A DNA stretch of 64,000 bases. Origin: Rhizobium halophilum (GTDB taxonomy: Bacteria; Pseudomonadota; Alphaproteobacteria; Rhizobiales; Rhizobiaceae). The notes under the pieces are model-generated. The model was not told the DNA's origin. It saw only the letters and a program-made list of their open reading frames with translations, and did no database searches. The stretch is taken from NCBI RefSeq assembly GCF_021648825.1, contig NZ_JAKJHS010000008.1, forward strand, positions 124,001 to 188,000. The letters run 5' to 3'. Positions 62,220-64,000 of this stretch are shown here, piece by piece (the first letter of the stretch is position 1; each line of letters starts with the position of its first letter). The position numbers and the translations under genes were made by a program.

Positions 62220-63251
62220 ATGCTCGCTGAACGAAAAAATCAGCATCTGGACATTGTTTTGGCTGGTGACGCCGTTTCTGGGAGCATTCGAACAGGTTTC
62301 GAAACAGTCCGGTTCGAGCATGTGGCTCTGCCGGAAATCGACATGGCGGCCATTGATTTATCTACAGTTTTTCTCGGAAAGCGGATTTCCGCACCGTTCC
62401 TCGTTAGTTCGATGACGGGGGGAGCAGAGAAGGCTCAGCGGATAAATCACAATATCGCTATCGCCTGCGAGGACATCGGAATTCCGTTCGCGGTGGGATC
62501 TCAACGGATCGCTATCGACACGGACGCTGACTGGGGCATGAACCTCGAGCTCCGGCGCCTCGCGCCGTCGGTCCCAATTCTTGCAAATATTGGAGCGGCG
62601 CAGCTAAACACCGGCTACGGCATAGGTCACGCCCGCAAGGCCGTGGAGATGATCGATGCGGATGCATTGATCATCCATCTCAATCCCTTGCAGGAGGCGG
62701 TGCAACCGGAGGGTGACCGTGACTGGAGGGGGCTCACCGACAAGATCGGAGAACTCTGCTGCGGCCTAAAGGTACCTGTGGTGATAAAAGAGGTGGGGTC
62801 AGCGATCTCTCCAGCCGTTGCGAATAGGCTCGCCACCCTAGGCGTCAACATCATCGACGTCGCCGGAGCAGGGGGTACCAGTTGGGCCGCCGTTGAAGCG
62901 CAACGTGCCGGAACGTCCGCAGAGGCTGCAGTCGCTTCCGCGTTCAGCGACTGGGGCCAGCCCACCGCGTTCGCCATCTCGGCTCTCCGGCAGGCGAGGC
63001 CGGACATCTTCATCATCGGCTCAGGTGGCATTCGCACCGGCGTCGACGCGGCGAAGGCCATACGAATGGGCGCGGACTTGGTGGGACAAGCGGCTTCCGT
63101 ACTCCGGTCGGCCACGACCTCGCCCGAAGACGTGGTGGAACACTTTGGGATCATGTCCGCACAATTGCGGGTGGCGTGCTTCTGCACCGGATCTTCAAAC
63201 CTGGCGGACCTTCGGGTCGCAAAGCTGGAGGCCCCCCCGTTCCACGGATGA
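62220..63251 (+). CDS. fni: Type II isopentenyl-diphosphate delta-isomerase
   Basis: 343 residues. FMN-dependent IDI-2: SAPFLVSSMTGGAEKAQRIN, FAVGSQRIAIDTD, VPILANIGAAQLN, HLNPLQEAVQPEGDRDWRG, VVIKEVGSAIS, NIIDVAGAGGTSWAAVEAQR and IIGSGGIRTGVDAAKAIRMGAD are all in place. It interconverts IPP and DMAPP to balance the prenyl pool for carotenoids. Type II idi inside a crt cluster is known from Pantoea and from several alphaproteobacteria. It diverges from crtE across about 90 bp and precedes crtY by 84 bp. Confidence 0.95.
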   Translation: MLAERKNQHLDIVLAGDAVSGSIRTGFETVRFEHVALPEIDMAAIDLSTVFLGKRISAPFLVSSMTGGAEKAQRINHNIAIACEDIGIPFAVGSQRIAIDTDADWGMNLELRRLAPSVPILANIGAAQLNTGYGIGHARKAVEMIDADALIIHLNPLQEAVQPEGDRDWRGLTDKIGELCCGLKVPVVIKEVGSAISPAVANRLATLGVNIIDVAGAGGTSWAAVEAQRAGTSAEAAVASAFSDWGQPTAFAISALRQARPDIFIIGSGGIRTGVDAAKAIRMGADLVGQAASVLRSATTSPEDVVEHFGIMSAQLRVACFCTGSSNLADLRVAKLEAPPFHG

Positions 63252-63335
63252 CCTGTGCAGTCGGACAGACGAGCCGAATGGCCGCAACTTCCAGCCAATC
63301 GTGTCGGCATCCCTCGTTGCACTCCGACGAGAGCC

Positions 63336-64000
63336 GTGGGAGCGCGTCCTTTGTCTAAGGTCCCGTCCCCACTCGTCCTCGTAGGCGCTGGCCTTGCGAG
63401 CGCTCTTGTTGCCCAACGCCTTTCCCTCGCCACCGAAGGTTTGCCGATCCTGATTCTGGAGGCAAGGGACACGCCCTTTGGGGAGCACACGTGGTCGTTT
63501 CACGATGCTGACGTGGACGTTTCCGATTTTACATGGCTCAAACCGTTAATCGCGCGCCGTTGGGATGGCCAGGCGGTGCGGTTTCCGCGTTACCGGCGCC
63601 ATCTTCCCTCCGGCTACTCCTCTCTTACTTCAGCCTCGGTAGCTGCCGCTATCGCAGGGCTCGACAATGTTGAGTTGAGGTTAGCTACGCCGGTAGCATC
63701 CTTGTCTGGACATCATGTCGCTTTGGCAGACGGAACAGTGCAGCTGGCCTCTTGCGTTGTCGACTGCCGAGGCTACCGACCAAGCAACGGTCTGGTTCTC
63801 GGTTACCAGAAGTTCGTCGGCCTTGAGGTAGAGCTTCGAGAGCCGCACGGGCTGGCTCACCCTGTCATCATGGATGCAACGGTGGATCAACGGGATGGCT
63901 ATCGTTTTCTCTACCTGCTGCCGCAATCGCCGACACGGGTGCTGATCGAGGACACCCGCTATTCCGACGTGGCAGAAATGGACGAGACGGCGCTGGTCGG
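63336..64000 (+). CDS. crtY: Lycopene beta-cyclase CrtY (partial, runs off the right edge)
   Basis: Open from a GTG at 63336 (a TTG at 63351 is the alternative) to the window end, about 221 codons. The N-terminal dinucleotide fold is LVLVGAGLASALVAQRLS. FGEHTWSFHDADV and the VDCRGYRPSNG, YQKFVGLEVELREPHGL and PVIMDATVDQRDGYRFLYLLP segments are characteristic of CrtY-type cyclases. It closes the beta-rings of lycopene to give beta-carotene, needed before hydroxylation by CrtZ and glucosylation by CrtX. The C-terminal half is outside the window. Confidence 0.93.
   Translation, partial: MGARPLSKVPSPLVLVGAGLASALVAQRLSLATEGLPILILEARDTPFGEHTWSFHDADVDVSDFTWLKPLIARRWDGQAVRFPRYRRHLPSGYSSLTSASVAAAIAGLDNVELRLATPVASLSGHHVALADGTVQLASCVVDCRGYRPSNGLVLGYQKFVGLEVELREPHGLAHPVIMDATVDQRDGYRFLYLLPQSPTRVLIEDTRYSDVAEMDETALV

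Noticed and set aside
1..64000. Insertion sequences, integrases, att sites, tRNAs or CRISPR repeats
   Set aside because: None was recognised on either strand despite the island-like gene content.

Overview
The window reads as accessory DNA (a megaplasmid, chromid or chromosomal island) of an alphaproteobacterium of the Rhizobiales, most likely Rhizobiaceae (Ensifer/Sinorhizobium/Rhizobium-like). This rests on rhizobial-style gene families, two Liv-type and several other ABC uptake operons, a lanthanide-type XoxF/PQQ/glutathione methanol-oxidation island, and high GC with tight 4-bp ATGA gene overlaps. No rRNA, tRNA, transposase, CRISPR array or replication gene was recognised. The genus is an inference.

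Layout. 1-1300: 3' end of an HD-type hydrolase, a frameshifted SDR gene and a small rhizobial protein with its terminator. 1413-5536: a GH13 alpha-glucosidase, then a TPP riboswitch and the thiamine salvage operon thiM-thiE-thiD. 5651-10218 (minus): a Liv-type operon whose binding-protein gene carries a frameshift. 10219-19122: an iron-siderophore locus (AraC regulator, TonB receptor, FecBCDE-like importer, siderophore-interacting reductase). 19206-25954: a GntR/FCD regulator facing a Pot-type ABC importer, a hydantoin/Asp-Glu racemase and a GNAT enzyme, preceded by a candidate sigma-54 promoter.

26061-41584: an aromatic degradation island. A MarR regulator, a bifunctional 2-aminobenzoyl-CoA monooxygenase/reductase (often annotated salicylyl-CoA 5-hydroxylase), an SDR, an enoyl-CoA hydratase, an acyl-CoA dehydrogenase, a RidA-family protein and a FadJ-like fusion face a complete second Liv operon. 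A 2-aminobenzoate-CoA ligase and a kynurenine-formamidase-like hydrolase follow. The parts make sense as a route from formylkynurenine/anthranilate through CoA thioesters to beta-oxidation.

41637-59736: a methanol/alcohol oxidation island. xoxF-xoxG-xoxJ, the glutathione-dependent formaldehyde dehydrogenase and Gfa run on the minus strand. Next come a NitT/taurine-type ABC operon with a small secreted protein, a cytochrome c, and a six-gene PQQ-associated ABC/beta-propeller operon divergent from pqqABCDE. No mxaF-type calcium methanol dehydrogenase is present. 59869-64000: the start of a zeaxanthin-glucoside carotenoid cluster (crtX, crtE, type II idi, partial crtY).

Points deserving most attention: a RidA protein in the anthranilate cluster that appears to lack the canonical substrate-carboxylate arginine; an 11-bp motif shared by the two anthranilate promoters; the C-terminally clipped FadJ-like gene at its junction with livF; an EF-hand-like loop in a siderophore-binding protein; and the odd pairing of an exporter-type ABC permease with a periplasmic-binding-like protein and a beta-propeller beside the PQQ genes. 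All functional statements come from reading the sequence and family knowledge; no database search was run.
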